Source of the DNA: Candidatus Saccharimonadota bacterium
GTDB taxonomy: Bacteria > Patescibacteriota > Saccharimonadia > Saccharimonadales > Saccharimonadaceae
Assembly: GCA_905371715.1 (NCBI GenBank)
Contig: CAJPLV010000003.1
Location: 1 to 64,000 of the forward strand
Direction of reading: 5' to 3'
DNA: 64,000 nucleotides
The notes under the pieces are model-generated. The model had not been told where the DNA came from, made no database searches, and saw only the letters and a list, made by a program, of their open reading frames with translations. Within the stretch, counting starts at the first letter, position 1. Every line of letters begins with the position of its first letter. Shown piece after piece: positions 9,345 to 17,791 of the stretch. A program made the translations under genes and the position numbers.

Positions 9345-9429
9345 TGGTACCGGAGGTAGGACTCGAACCTACGAAGCTAAAAAGCGGGAGATTTACAGTC
9401 TCCTGTCATTGCCACTAGACGACTCCGGC
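9345..9429 (-). tRNA. tRNA-Tyr (GTA anticodon)
   Basis: 85 nt with a long variable arm, anticodon loop CTGTAAA (anticodon GTA), T-arm TAGGTTCGAGTCCTA, encoded CCA. It lies 51 nt downstream of tRNA-Thr(TGT), probably co-transcribed. Confidence 0.94.
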
Positions 9430-9480
9430 GTGACGATGAATAACGCAAGCTTGATCATAAATATGAAAACTTGCCTAATA

Positions 9481-9557
9481 TGGAGCCGCTTCAGGGATTC
9501 GAACCCGGGACCCCCTCTTTACAAAAGAGGTGCTCTAACCAGCTGAGCTAAAGCGGC
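9481..9557 (-). tRNA. tRNA-Thr (TGT anticodon)
   Basis: 77 nt. Acceptor GCCGCTT/AAGCGGC, anticodon loop TTTGTAA (anticodon TGT), encoded CCA. Confidence 0.94.
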
Positions 9558-9667
9558 GCATTAGTTCAAATAGATGACAAACAATCTAAACTATTCAAAA
9601 AATTAGAAAGGTACTAGCTTACGCTCAAGATATAGTGTAGCGTATTTGTGCGGCGAGAGCAAGCCCT

Positions 9668-10312
9668 TTACATCGCAACGCGGCGAGGCTGCTTGATGCG
9701 CGCGGCGGGCGGATTCTTGCTGTTGATTCGCGTGCGCAACGCGCCAGCTTTTTCGTGCTCGCCATTACGTTCGTAGGCGTCTGCTAAAATATTGTAGCTT
9801 TGCACGCTTGGTTCTAGCTCAATCGCGCGCTCTAGGTGCTCAAACATTCGCTTTGGATGGTCAAGTTTTTCCTGCACCTTTGCATACGCAATATGGCGCG
9901 AAGCGACCGTTTCTTCCATCGCGAGCGCCTGTTCAAACGCCAGCGCTGCTTTTTCGTAATTTTCAGTTTCATAATAAATCAGACCGACGTTATGCAAGCT
10001 TGACGCGCTCGGCTCTAAGCTCTGTGCAATTTCAAAGCATTCAATCGCATCGCCGTACGCTTGCTGCTTAGCGTATAAAATACCGAGCCGGTTGTAGGCA
10101 GTGGCATTACGCTCGTCAATACGCAAAATGGTTAACAAGGCTTTTTCGGCGCGCAAATACCGCTGTGACTTCAATGATTCCTGAGCAATCTCCCATAATT
10201 TATCAAGTTTCGCCGACAGCCTCTGCGGTAAATCCCGCGTCGCCTCATTTGGCGACTGCGTATACCACAGAGTAAAAATCCCAACCGCAACGACAAACAA
10301 TAGTCCAAACAT
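9668..10312 (-). CDS. TPR-repeat protein with N-terminal membrane anchor
   Basis: 214 residues. Residues 2-17 form one hydrophobic helix. From about residue 35 there are four or five tetratricopeptide repeats (AEKALLTILRIDERNATAYN, AIECFEIAQSLEPSAS and similar). It is a membrane-tethered scaffold of unknown partner. TATAAT (10322-10327) ends 9 nt before the ATG and lies inside the 3' end of holB, so it can be transcribed alone with almost no leader. Confidence 0.75.
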   Translation of the reverse strand: MFGLLFVVAVGIFTLWYTQSPNEATRDLPQRLSAKLDKLWEIAQESLKSQRYLRAEKALLTILRIDERNATAYNRLGILYAKQQAYGDAIECFEIAQSLEPSASSLHNVGLIYYETENYEKAALAFEQALAMEETVASRHIAYAKVQEKLDHPKRMFEHLERAIELEPSVQSYNILADAYERNGEHEKAGALRTRINSKNPPAARIKQPRRVAM

Positions 10313-10322
10313 GTTGCCGTTA

Positions 10323-11153
10323 TTATACCATTAACTGCGTCAGGGCGACAAGTTGCAGACGTACGTTTCCGTTGGCGGCAATTCGCTCGTATGTGTCGGC
10401 GATATGCTCGCTTTTATGGATAAGGCTGTGCGACGGATTGCGATGCAATGTATGCGTAATGATCGCGAGACAGTACGATAGCAACTGCTGTGCCGCCTGC
10501 CGGTCGGTGTAGCGCATAGCGATTACAGAGCGTTGGTAGTTTGATCCGCGAATAAACTGCTGCGCGTCGCGCACGATATTACCAATCTTCTCTAAATTCA
10601 CCGGTTCGCGCGCGAGCCGCGTAAGTGCAGCGGGTTTTCCGGATGCTAAAAACAAAAGCTGCTGCTTGATACGCGAGTCATCGACGCTAAGTTGTTTAAG
10701 CAGCTGGCGCGTTTGGCGCAACGAAATCGGTCTAATGCTAAATCGTTCTACGCGCGACAAAATCGTAGTGAGCAGCAAATGCGGCTTGTGCGACGTTAGA
10801 ATAAAGTGAATGTGCGGTGTTGGCTCTTCAAGCAATTTCAAAAATGCATTCTGCGCCCGGTGATTCATACGGTCGGCATCATCAATGATAAAAATCGTTC
10901 GCGTAGCAGCTCGCCCCCTTGCCTGCTGGCGCAGCTGGCGAATCGCATCAAGCTTAATTGAGCCCGCAGAAGCAACGGCGCCATCTTTATCGGTCGGCTG
11001 AATTATCGCGGCAATATTTGCACCAGCGGCATACTTTGCAGCAGTGAGCAGCCCAGCGCCGTCAGCGCCAGTTAGTAGTATCGACTGCGGCAAATCGGTA
11101 GCGAGCGCGTCAAGCTGCCGTTTCGTTGTGCCTTCAAATAGCAAGGTCGACAT
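10323..11153 (-). CDS. holB: DNA polymerase III delta' subunit-like clamp-loader ATPase
   Basis: 276 residues from the second of two adjacent ATGs, which has AGAGG 6 nt upstream. The AAA+ fold is shown by ILLTGADGAGLL (a Walker A without the usual Lys), FIIDDADRMNHRAQNAFLKL (DDAD box) and LLEEPTPHIHFIL. Delta' usually cannot hydrolyse ATP, consistent with the defective P-loop. The gene overlaps the pseudouridine synthase gene by 20 nt. Confidence 0.82.
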   Translation of the reverse strand: MSTLLFEGTTKRQLDALATDLPQSILLTGADGAGLLTAAKYAAGANIAAIIQPTDKDGAVASAGSIKLDAIRQLRQQARGRAATRTIFIIDDADRMNHRAQNAFLKLLEEPTPHIHFILTSHKPHLLLTTILSRVERFSIRPISLRQTRQLLKQLSVDDSRIKQQLLFLASGKPAALTRLAREPVNLEKIGNIVRDAQQFIRGSNYQRSVIAMRYTDRQAAQQLLSYCLAIITHTLHRNPSHSLIHKSEHIADTYERIAANGNVRLQLVALTQLMV

Positions 11154-12312
11154 CATTCGCCTCTGGGAATAACTCAATGAACTCGCGCGGAACCGGCGCG
11201 GTGAATGTGCGGCGGTCGCCTGGCGCGATGGTGATCTCAAGAGAATACGCATGCAAAAATAGCCGCGTCGCTGGCGCGCCGTACACGCAGTCGCCAGTGA
11301 TCGGCACGCCGACATGCCGCAAATGCACACGCAGCTGATGGGTGCGTCCAGTAAGTGGGCGAAGCAAAACGAAGCTTTTGCCGCCGCGGTGCGCGAGCGC
11401 CTTATATATCGTTTGCGCCGGCTTGCCATTTACGTCTGGACGCCAGATACTCGGAGTAGCAGGATTGCGGCCAAGCGGAATGTCAATCTTTGCATGCGGC
11501 TGCTTCAGTATGCCATCCACGATCGCTAGGTAATATTTTTTCGTTTTACGTTCGGCAAATTGTTTTTTAAGCCGCACTGCCGCTTCCGGTGTCCGCGCGC
11601 CGATTAGTACGCCGCTCGTGTCGCGGTCAAGCCGGTGGACGATACCTGGGCGATTCGTATTCAGCCCAACAGTCGTATAGCGCCGAAAAAAGTCAGCGGC
11701 CGTGAATTCGTCGTTCAGCGCGCCCTTACTGTGTGTCAAAATTCCTGCCGGCTTATTAATGACGATAACGTCATCGTTAATATACAAAATCGGAAGCGTT
11801 TGGCTATTGTAATCTGCCGCACTCGGTAGATTAATTTCAATCCGATCCGCTTCGGTGACTTCTTGCTTCGGGCTTTTGGCGGGCGAATTATTGACAAAAA
11901 TATTACCAGATTTGATATATTTCTGCCATACACTACGGCTATATTCAGGATGGCGCTCAGCGAGCACGACGTCAAGGCGACGTTTACGGCTTGTGAGCTG
12001 AAACAGATATACGTCTTTACCTTTGAACGGCAAACCGTAGGTTGTCAAGTCGCTCGTCGGATTTTCATAAAGCACCCCTTCGGCGTCGCTCTTTGCGGTA
12101 AATATCTGCTGCATGATATACGATTCGCGGTCTTCGGCCGTCTCGTCAAACAAAACAAAAAAGCGCTTGCGGTCAAATCGAAACGAGACGAGCCGGTTGA
12201 TCGGGCTAGGATTCGTGACATTAATCTGATCAATATGGCGTGGCACATTATCTTCAGTTGCCACATCAAACCGGCGCAAAATCGCTAATAGGTCGCTTGC
12301 GGTGACTTTCAT
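11134..12312 (-). CDS. RluD-family 23S rRNA pseudouridine synthase with an extra N-terminal domain
   Basis: 392 residues. The catalytic motif HRLDRDTSG (Asp near 228) and LRPLTGRTHQLRVHL mark an RluA/RluD-family enzyme. An S4 RNA-binding domain precedes it (about 113-165, RLDVVLAERHPEYSRSVWQK). Residues 1-110 are an extra domain I cannot assign, not part of standard RluD. It sits between trpS (stop/start overlap) and holB (20-nt overlap), so the three genes are probably one operon. Confidence 0.85.
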   Translation of the reverse strand: MKVTASDLLAILRRFDVATEDNVPRHIDQINVTNPSPINRLVSFRFDRKRFFVLFDETAEDRESYIMQQIFTAKSDAEGVLYENPTSDLTTYGLPFKGKDVYLFQLTSRKRRLDVVLAERHPEYSRSVWQKYIKSGNIFVNNSPAKSPKQEVTEADRIEINLPSAADYNSQTLPILYINDDVIVINKPAGILTHSKGALNDEFTAADFFRRYTTVGLNTNRPGIVHRLDRDTSGVLIGARTPEAAVRLKKQFAERKTKKYYLAIVDGILKQPHAKIDIPLGRNPATPSIWRPDVNGKPAQTIYKALAHRGGKSFVLLRPLTGRTHQLRVHLRHVGVPITGDCVYGAPATRLFLHAYSLEITIAPGDRRTFTAPVPREFIELFPEANDVDLAI

Positions 12313-13352
12313 TAGCGCCTCAATCCGATGGCTTTTTGCACGCGCAAAAGTGTTTGGTTGGCAGTTTGGTTGGCGGTAATCTCGGATGATTCAAGTTTAC
12401 GCAAAATAGTATCGTCGTCGACCTGCGCCAAACGTGCTTGAAAGCTTGCAAGAAATTCTGCCATCTCATCTGCAACAATCGTTTTGAACTTGCCGTAGCG
12501 CTCTAATCCGGTGAATTCGTCAATAGTCTGCTGCAATGAAACCGCACGGCCGTTTGCCTGGCGCACAAGCGTCAAAATTTCTAACAAATTGCTGATACCA
12601 GGCTGCGCCTCTTTATCGTAATGCACCCGCCCAAGCGAATCGGTTGCTGCCGACATGATTTTTTTACGCGCAGCATCCGGCGTATCGCTTAAGAAAATCA
12701 CACCCTTGCCTGTTTCGTCCGATTTACTCATTTTTTTCGTAGGATTTTGCAAGTCTTTGATGCGCAAACCCTGGTCTTTACCAAAAAATTGATGTTGTTT
12801 TGCAACTGGTTCTGGCACGGTAAACAATTCGCCAAACTTATGATTCATACGCTCAGCAATATCACGCGTAATCTCCAAATGCTGCGTTTGGTCATCGCCG
12901 ACCGGAACATACATGGCATTATAAAGCAAAATATCGCTCGCCATTAACACAGGATAGTCAAACAAGCCGACCGACACGCGATCATTTGACCTAGACCTAT
13001 CTTTGAACTGTGTCATACGCTCCATCTCGCCGAAACCGACAAAATTATTAAGAATAATCGTCAATTCGCTATGCGCCGACACATGACTCTGACGATATAA
13101 TTGAATCGCGTCGTTATCAAGCGGCAAACCGGCTGCGGTGTAGACGCGTGCATTGTTCATGATGCTATCAAACAGTTGGCTGTGGTCAATCGGCGTCGTA
13201 AAACTATGCAAATCGGGAATAAACAAATTAACAGTATACTCAGCCGAGCGGCGCCGCGCCATGTCAATAATCGGCAGTATCGCGCCAAAATAATTGCCGA
13301 TGTGCAAGTCATTGTTAGCGCGAACGCCAGTGAGAATAACGGGTTTAGTCAT
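12312..13352 (-). CDS. trpS: Tryptophanyl-tRNA synthetase
   Basis: 346 residues, normal length for bacterial TrpRS. Class I signatures are DLHIGNYFG (HIGH box, residues 16-19) and KKMSKSDETGK (KMSKS loop). AGGAG precedes the ATG. An extended -10 (TGTTATAAT, 13364-13372) lies so close that a transcript from it would begin after the SD; a second promoter further upstream (13583) would include it. Confidence 0.96.
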   Translation of the reverse strand: MTKPVILTGVRANNDLHIGNYFGAILPIIDMARRRSAEYTVNLFIPDLHSFTTPIDHSQLFDSIMNNARVYTAAGLPLDNDAIQLYRQSHVSAHSELTIILNNFVGFGEMERMTQFKDRSRSNDRVSVGLFDYPVLMASDILLYNAMYVPVGDDQTQHLEITRDIAERMNHKFGELFTVPEPVAKQHQFFGKDQGLRIKDLQNPTKKMSKSDETGKGVIFLSDTPDAARKKIMSAATDSLGRVHYDKEAQPGISNLLEILTLVRQANGRAVSLQQTIDEFTGLERYGKFKTIVADEMAEFLASFQARLAQVDDDTILRKLESSEITANQTANQTLLRVQKAIGLRR

Positions 13353-13363
13353 AAGTAACTCCT

Positions 13364-13372
13364 ATTATAACA
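13364..13372 (-). promoter_or_regulatory. Extended -10 promoter proximal to trpS
   Basis: Minus strand TG-T-TATAAT, ending 11 nt before the trpS ATG. No good -35. Confidence 0.5.
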
Positions 13373-13447
13373 GGTATTTTTATTAGAAAAATAATCGGCT
13401 CCAGTAGTGCTGCGCGGCAACCTGATTAACCGCTGAACAATAAAACC

Positions 13448-13481
13448 AAAAAAGCCAAGCCCGCCGATTGTGTGGTGGGCT
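13448..13481 (-). terminator. Terminator-like hairpin in the trpS upstream region
   Basis: Minus-strand AGCCCACC / GGCGGGCT with an 8-nt loop, then TTTTTT (13448-13453) after 4 nt. It lies between the promoter at 13583 and trpS, so it ends either a short RNA of about 130 nt or an attenuated trpS leader. Confidence 0.55.
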
Positions 13482-13582
13482 GATCAGTAATTTTTAGAAA
13501 TTATCTACAAAACACAGAGCAAACCGCCACAGAACGTGCCGGTGCGCCAAGCGAATGTACTTTGTGATAATACCATGCGCCT

Positions 13583-13591
13583 ATTATATCA
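13583..13591 (-). promoter_or_regulatory. Extended -10 promoter for the trpS leader / short RNA
   Basis: Minus-strand TGATATAAT. The stretch 13373-13594 has no supported ORF; it holds this promoter and the hairpin at 13448-13481. Confidence 0.5.
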
Positions 13592-13594
13592 TAA

Positions 13595-13637
13595 TTACGA
13601 AAAAACCACTCCTGCCTGCGGGGGTGGTTTTTCGTAA
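13595..13637. terminator. Strong terminator after rpsI
   Basis: About 17-bp stem (13595-13612 with 13621-13637) with poly-A and poly-T arms. It ends the alpha-type ribosomal operon on the minus strand. Confidence 0.9.
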
Positions 13638-13667
13638 GTTCGCCAAGCAGAGCAGCGCGGAAAGACT

Positions 13668-14072
13668 TTAGCGCTTTGAGTACTGCTCGCGCTTGCGGGC
13701 GCTGCGCAAACCGTATTTTTTGCGCTCCTTTTCGCGCGGGTCGCGCTTCATGAAACCGGCTTTTTTCAGCGGAGCACGCAAGTCTGGCGCGCTGACGGTA
13801 ATCGCTTTAGCAATTGCCTGCTTGATTGCGTCAACCTGCCCGCTTAGGCCGCCGCCTTTTACGAGCACGCTGACATCAAATTCCTTTTGCTTGCCAACGA
13901 GCGCAAGCGGATCGGTGATTTCAGCGAGTAACGTTTTATTATCCGATAAGTAATCGCTGGCAGATTTGCCGTTAATCGTCACCTTGCCTTTGCCGGCGGT
14001 TAGGCGGGCGCGCGCTGTTGCGCTTTTGCGCCGGCCTAGCCCATAGTCGTATGGTGCAGTGTTCGTAGCCAT
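13668..14072 (-). CDS. rpsI: Ribosomal protein S9
   Basis: 134 residues. YGLGRRKSATARARL at the N-terminus and the basic tail KKYGLRSARKREQYSKR that reaches the P-site tRNA are typical. Its ATG overlaps the rplM stop. Last gene of the operon. Confidence 0.96.
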   Translation of the reverse strand: MATNTAPYDYGLGRRKSATARARLTAGKGKVTINGKSASDYLSDNKTLLAEITDPLALVGKQKEFDVSVLVKGGGLSGQVDAIKQAIAKAITVSAPDLRAPLKKAGFMKRDPREKERKKYGLRSARKREQYSKR

Positions 14073-14509
14073 TAGTTAACCTCTACTTTCTCTGGTTTTT
14101 GTGCAGCGTGCGTGTGCTCGCTTCCAGCAAAAATCTTCAGGCGAGCCAAGCGGCCTGCCGCGAGCTTATTTTTCGGCAGCATGCCTTTAACCGCAAGTTC
14201 AATGATGTTTTCCGGACTCTTTTCACGCAACTCTTTAAGCTGCGCTTCTTTAAGCCCGCCCGGAAATCCGCTGTGGCGGTAGTACATTTTGTCGGTTTCT
14301 TTATCGCCTGTTACCGGTACTTCAGCGGCATTAATGACAACGACATAGTCGCCACCATCGACATGCGGCGTGTAGGTGGGCTTGTATTTACCAATTAGAT
14401 ACTTAGCGATTTCGGTCGACAAGCGTCCAAGCGTTGCGTCTTTAGCGTCGATCAAAATCCAACGCCGGCTGACATCAGCTGGTTTTTGACTGTAGGTGCG
14501 ATCTACCAT
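14072..14509 (-). CDS. rplM: Ribosomal protein L13
   Basis: 145 residues. WILIDAKDATLGRLSTEIAK, then YVVVINA and the HSGFPGG segment, are family hallmarks. Stop/start overlaps with rplQ and rpsI show translational coupling. Confidence 0.96.
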   Translation of the reverse strand: MVDRTYSQKPADVSRRWILIDAKDATLGRLSTEIAKYLIGKYKPTYTPHVDGGDYVVVINAAEVPVTGDKETDKMYYRHSGFPGGLKEAQLKELREKSPENIIELAVKGMLPKNKLAAGRLARLKIFAGSEHTHAAQKPEKVEVN

Positions 14510-14904
14510 TACTTCGCCTCCTTCTCTGGTTTCGGCATGTCTTTCAGCTCGTCGACAAACTCAATAACCGCCATTTGAGCACCATCGCCCACGCGTAAAC
14601 GCGTGCGCTCAACGCGAACATGACCACTAGTGCGGCCAGTTAGCTGCGGTGCAATTTGATCAACCAATTTAACGGCGGCAATCTGCGTGCTGAGCCCGGC
14701 AATAACCGCGCGGCGGTTTGCAAGGTCGCCTTTTTTCGCCTTGGTAATTAACTTTTCAATATAGCGCACGAGCTCTTTGGCTTTTGGCAGTGTCGTTTCG
14801 ATCCGCTCCTCCATCACCAAGCTCGTCGCTAGACCTTTCAGAAGCGCTCTACGCCGATCGCGTTCGCGACCAAACTTGCGCCCTTTATATCCGTGTCGAT
14901 GCAT
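14509..14904 (-). CDS. rplQ: Ribosomal protein L17
   Basis: 131 residues starting MHRHGYKGRKFGRERDRRRA. Acidic-basic tail (MPKPEKEAK). It starts one base after the rpoA stop, the usual rpoA-rplQ order. Confidence 0.96.
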   Translation of the reverse strand: MHRHGYKGRKFGRERDRRRALLKGLATSLVMEERIETTLPKAKELVRYIEKLITKAKKGDLANRRAVIAGLSTQIAAVKLVDQIAPQLTGRTSGHVRVERTRLRVGDGAQMAVIEFVDELKDMPKPEKEAK

Positions 14905-15828
14905 TTAGAGCTCCAATTCTGCTAATTTATCTTTAACTTCGTCAAGCGCTTTACTGCCGAACCCTCTGAGTTCGCGCAGATCTTGCTCGCTGAGCGTGAC
15001 TAAGTCACGAACCGTGCGGATGCCATTGTTAGTAAGCGCGTTTACCGTACGAGCACTCAAACCTAGATCTTCAATTGACCGATCAAGCTCGTCTACGTCG
15101 TCTTTAGCCTCAGTGCCAAGCGCCGGTGCGGCTTCAACTTTCGTACTGCCCGCCAGCGCGCTATATTGGTTTACTAAAATCGCGGCAGCTTCCTCGAACG
15201 CTTCGCGCGGCGTGAGCGAACCGTCGGTTTCGATCGTAAGTTCCAGTTTGTCAAGGTTCGTCTCTTGACCAACGCGGGTCGGATCAACTTTAAACCGCAC
15301 GCGTGTCACCGGGCTAAACATTGCGTCGACAGCGATCATATCGCTATGCAAACGTTTTTCGCTTGATTCTTCAATCGTTTGGTAACCGCGCCCGGATTCA
15401 GCCACGAGATCGAAAACGGTCGTTCGGCTGTCATCGTCAACGGTGCAGATGACATGATCTGGATTCATTACCTCAACATCAGCGTTCGCTTGAATATCAG
15501 CGGCAGTGATTTCTCCCGCGCCATGTTTTTCGATACGCAGCTCAATAGGCTCGTCGGTCGCAATACGGAAATTCACGCCTTTGAGGTTTAGCATAATGTC
15601 GACGACGTCTTCTTTGATACCCGGAACGGTCGTAAACTCGTGTGTTGCGCCCTCAATACGGAATGCCACGACGGCACCGCCGCGAATACTCGAAAGTAGC
15701 ACGCGGCGCAAGCTATTACCAAGCGTGTTGCCGTAATTGACATGCAGAGGCTCAACAATAAACGTACTCGAAAACTCGCTATTATCAATAATCTGAGCAA
15801 GTGCTGGATTGTGAATTACTTTAGACAT
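14905..15828 (-). CDS. rpoA: RNA polymerase alpha subunit
   Basis: 307 residues. N-terminal dimerisation domain (FIVEPLHVNYGNTLGNSLRR, about 20-40), linker around 225-245, and C-terminal domain with the helix-hairpin-helix (LGLSARTVNALTNNGIRTV, RELRGFGSKALDEV) that contacts UP elements and activators. Both domains intact. Confidence 0.97.
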   Translation of the reverse strand: MSKVIHNPALAQIIDNSEFSSTFIVEPLHVNYGNTLGNSLRRVLLSSIRGGAVVAFRIEGATHEFTTVPGIKEDVVDIMLNLKGVNFRIATDEPIELRIEKHGAGEITAADIQANADVEVMNPDHVICTVDDDSRTTVFDLVAESGRGYQTIEESSEKRLHSDMIAVDAMFSPVTRVRFKVDPTRVGQETNLDKLELTIETDGSLTPREAFEEAAAILVNQYSALAGSTKVEAAPALGTEAKDDVDELDRSIEDLGLSARTVNALTNNGIRTVRDLVTLSEQDLRELRGFGSKALDEVKDKLAELEL

Positions 15829-15848
15829 TTTATATCTCCTTACCCTTT

Positions 15849-16466
15849 TTAGCGTGAGTAGTACTCAACAATTAGCTGCTCATTAATATCCGCTTCGGCT
15901 TCCTCGCGCTTCGGCGCTCCAGTGATTTCAATCTTCAGTTTTTTAACATCACCCGTCAACCAGCTGAGCGGCACTTGCGACGTATTGCTGTAGACATCAT
16001 TTATGTTCGTGAAGTAGCCCGATTTGACGCTCTTTGGACGAACGGTAATGATATCGCCGGCTTTAACGCGAATTGACGGAATATCAACACGGCGACCATT
16101 GAGCTCAAAATGCCCGTGGCTCACGAGCTGACGCGCTTGGCGACGGCTCGTTGCGAAACCAGCGCGATATACAGCATTATCTAAACGTAACTCCAGGAAT
16201 TTCAGTAGGTTTTCACCAGTGAGTCCCGGCTTGCGAACCGCTTCGTTCATCAACTTTGCGAATTGCTTTTCAAGCAAACCATACATGCGGCGCACTTTCT
16301 GCTTTTCACGCAGCTGCGTAGCGTACATGCTCTGCTTGCCTTGGCGTCCATGAGCGTGCTCGCCCGGAATACCACTTTTACGCGCAAGAATCTTATGCGC
16401 TTTCGGGTGAAGCGCAACGCCTTCGCGGCGGCTTTGCTTCACTATTGGGCTTCTATCTCGCGCCAT
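15849..16466 (-). CDS. rpsD: Ribosomal protein S4 (zinc-free form)
   Basis: 205 residues. S4 RNA-binding domain around 95-160 (RLDNAVYRAGFATSRRQARQ). The N-terminal zinc site found in some S4 proteins is absent (no Cys at all). Start overlaps the rpsK stop by 1 nt. Confidence 0.96.
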   Translation of the reverse strand: MARDRSPIVKQSRREGVALHPKAHKILARKSGIPGEHAHGRQGKQSMYATQLREKQKVRRMYGLLEKQFAKLMNEAVRKPGLTGENLLKFLELRLDNAVYRAGFATSRRQARQLVSHGHFELNGRRVDIPSIRVKAGDIITVRPKSVKSGYFTNINDVYSNTSQVPLSWLTGDVKKLKIEITGAPKREEAEADINEQLIVEYYSR

Positions 16467-16855
16467 TACGCCCTCCTTGCCTTTCGCGGACGGACACCGC
16501 CGTGCGGAACGCCGGTCACGTCTTTTATGCTATTAACTGTGATATCAAACGTACTGAGTGCACGAATCGCCGCATCGCGACCCAAACCAACGCCTTTGAC
16601 GAAGACATCGACCGTGCGCAAGCCGTAGCCGCTCTTGGCTGCTTCAGCCGCTTTTTCGGCAGCGATTTGCGCAGCATAAGCGGTACCTTTTTTACTGCCG
16701 CGGAAACCGCACGCGCCAGCGCTTGACGCAGTAAGCGCATTGCCCTTACCATCTGCAAATGTCACAATTGTATTGTTAAATGTTGCTTGTACATGCAGCT
16801 GACCGTTCGGAACAGATCGGCGCTGCTTTTTCTTTGAAGATTTTGCTTCTGCCAT
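16466..16855 (-). CDS. rpsK: Ribosomal protein S11
   Basis: 129 residues. LHVQATFNNTIVTFAD and the C-terminal PHGGVRPRKARRA are family hallmarks. 17 nt after rpsM. Confidence 0.96.
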   Translation of the reverse strand: MAEAKSSKKKQRRSVPNGQLHVQATFNNTIVTFADGKGNALTASSAGACGFRGSKKGTAYAAQIAAEKAAEAAKSGYGLRTVDVFVKGVGLGRDAAIRALSTFDITVNSIKDVTGVPHGGVRPRKARRA

Positions 16856-16872
16856 AATCTAATCCTTTCTCA

Positions 16873-17259
16873 TCAAGTCTTGCTTGCTGCTTTTGGTTGT
16901 GCGCCGCCCACGGCGATTGCCTTACCCTTACGAGTCCGTGCATTCGTACGAGTACGCTGACCGCGAGTCGGAAGACCAGCCTTGTGGCGCAAGCCGCGGT
17001 AGGCATTAATGTCTTTCAGACGCTTAATATTATTTGTCACCAGGCGCTGCAGATCGCCTTCGGTCACATAATCATTGTCGATAATGTCGCGAAGTTTCTG
17101 CTCTTCAGCCTCGGTGAGATCTTTCACCCGAGTGGTCGGCTCAATCTTTGCCGCCGCAAGGATGTCTCGTGCAAACTTCGGTCCGATCCCGTAAATATAC
17201 GTGAGCGACACCTGCACTTGCTTATCGTCGGGGATAACAACCCCAGCAATTCGAGCCAT
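16873..17259 (-). CDS. rpsM: Ribosomal protein S13
   Basis: 128 residues. [20 protein letters not shown], the helix-two-turn-helix and the basic end ([18 protein letters not shown]) match S13. Confidence 0.96.
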   Translation of the reverse strand: MARIAGVVIPDDKQVQVSLTYIYGIGPKFARDILAAAKIEPTTRVKDLTEAEEQKLRDIIDNDYVTEGDLQRLVTNNIKRLKDINAYRGLRHKAGLPTRGQRTRTNARTRKGKAIAVGGAQPKAASKT

Positions 17260-17261
17260 AC

Positions 17262-17378
17262 TTAACCCTGCCTTTGCTTATTCTTAGGTTTTTTCTTGTT
17301 GATGACACGGAGACGACCTTTGCGCCGAACCAGCTGATCATCAGGGCTGATTTTTTTGACACTCGCACGAACTTTCAT
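17262..17378 (-). CDS. rpmJ: Ribosomal protein L36 (zinc-free form)
   Basis: 38 codons: starts [14 protein letters not shown] and ends [10 protein letters not shown]. The zinc ligands of the usual L36 (CEKC, then C and H) are replaced by non-ligand residues. Position between infA and rpsM is the conserved one. Confidence 0.95.
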   Translation of the reverse strand: MKVRASVKKISPDDQLVRRKGRLRVINKKKPKNKQRQG

Positions 17379-17416
17379 GAGCGTACAAACTCCTTCAGGA
17401 AAAACCCTGCGTTAAT

Positions 17417-17444
17417 GAAATCCGATGATATCAGGTCGGATTTC
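17417..17444 (-). other. Perfect hairpin between infA and rpmJ
   Basis: GAAATCCGA / TCGGATTTC, 9 bp with a 10-nt loop and no U-run. It may be a processing site or partial attenuator between infA and the ribosomal genes. Confidence 0.5.
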
Positions 17445-17449
17445 GGTTA

Positions 17450-17674
17450 TTAATCACGTGCGCGGAATACGATTCTACCCTTGGTGAGATCATACGGGGT
17501 TAACTCGACTTCCACGGTATCGCCTGGGACTAAGCGGATGTAGTGCTTGCGCATTTTGCCGCTAATGTGAGCGATAATACTTAGGCCGTTCTCCAACTCT
17601 ACTTTGAATTGCGTATTAGGCAGTGCTTCCACTACCTTACCGCGCAATTTAATAACTTCCTTGGAACTCGCCAT
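17450..17674 (-). CDS. infA: Translation initiation factor IF-1
   Basis: 74 residues, normal length. An OB fold with [20 protein letters not shown] and [18 protein letters not shown]. Start at ATG 17674; the longer frame runs through the promoter. First gene of the infA-rpmJ-rpsM-rpsK-rpsD-rpoA-rplQ-rplM-rpsI unit. adk and map, common neighbours elsewhere, are absent. Confidence 0.96.
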   Translation of the reverse strand: MASSKEVIKLRGKVVEALPNTQFKVELENGLSIIAHISGKMRKHYIRLVPGDTVEVELTPYDLTKGRIVFRARD

Positions 17675-17690
17675 AGATATACAGCTCACT

Positions 17691-17719
17691 ATTATAGCGT
17701 AGGTTATAACAAAAGTAAA
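17691..17719 (-). promoter_or_regulatory. Promoter of the infA-rpsI operon
   Basis: Minus strand TTTACT, 17-nt spacer, TATAAT, 16 nt before the infA ATG. Confidence 0.7.
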
Positions 17720-17791
17720 TAGGTTGCGAGAGGAATCGCCTGTATCGCGTCGATTCGCGTGCATATACCCGCCCGGTACAGTAAGAGGCTA

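Noticed and set aside
13353-13594. A true T-box riboswitch before trpS
   Set aside because: GGTTGCCGCG only partly resembles the T-box core and no convincing specifier loop was found; kept only as an unassigned leader.
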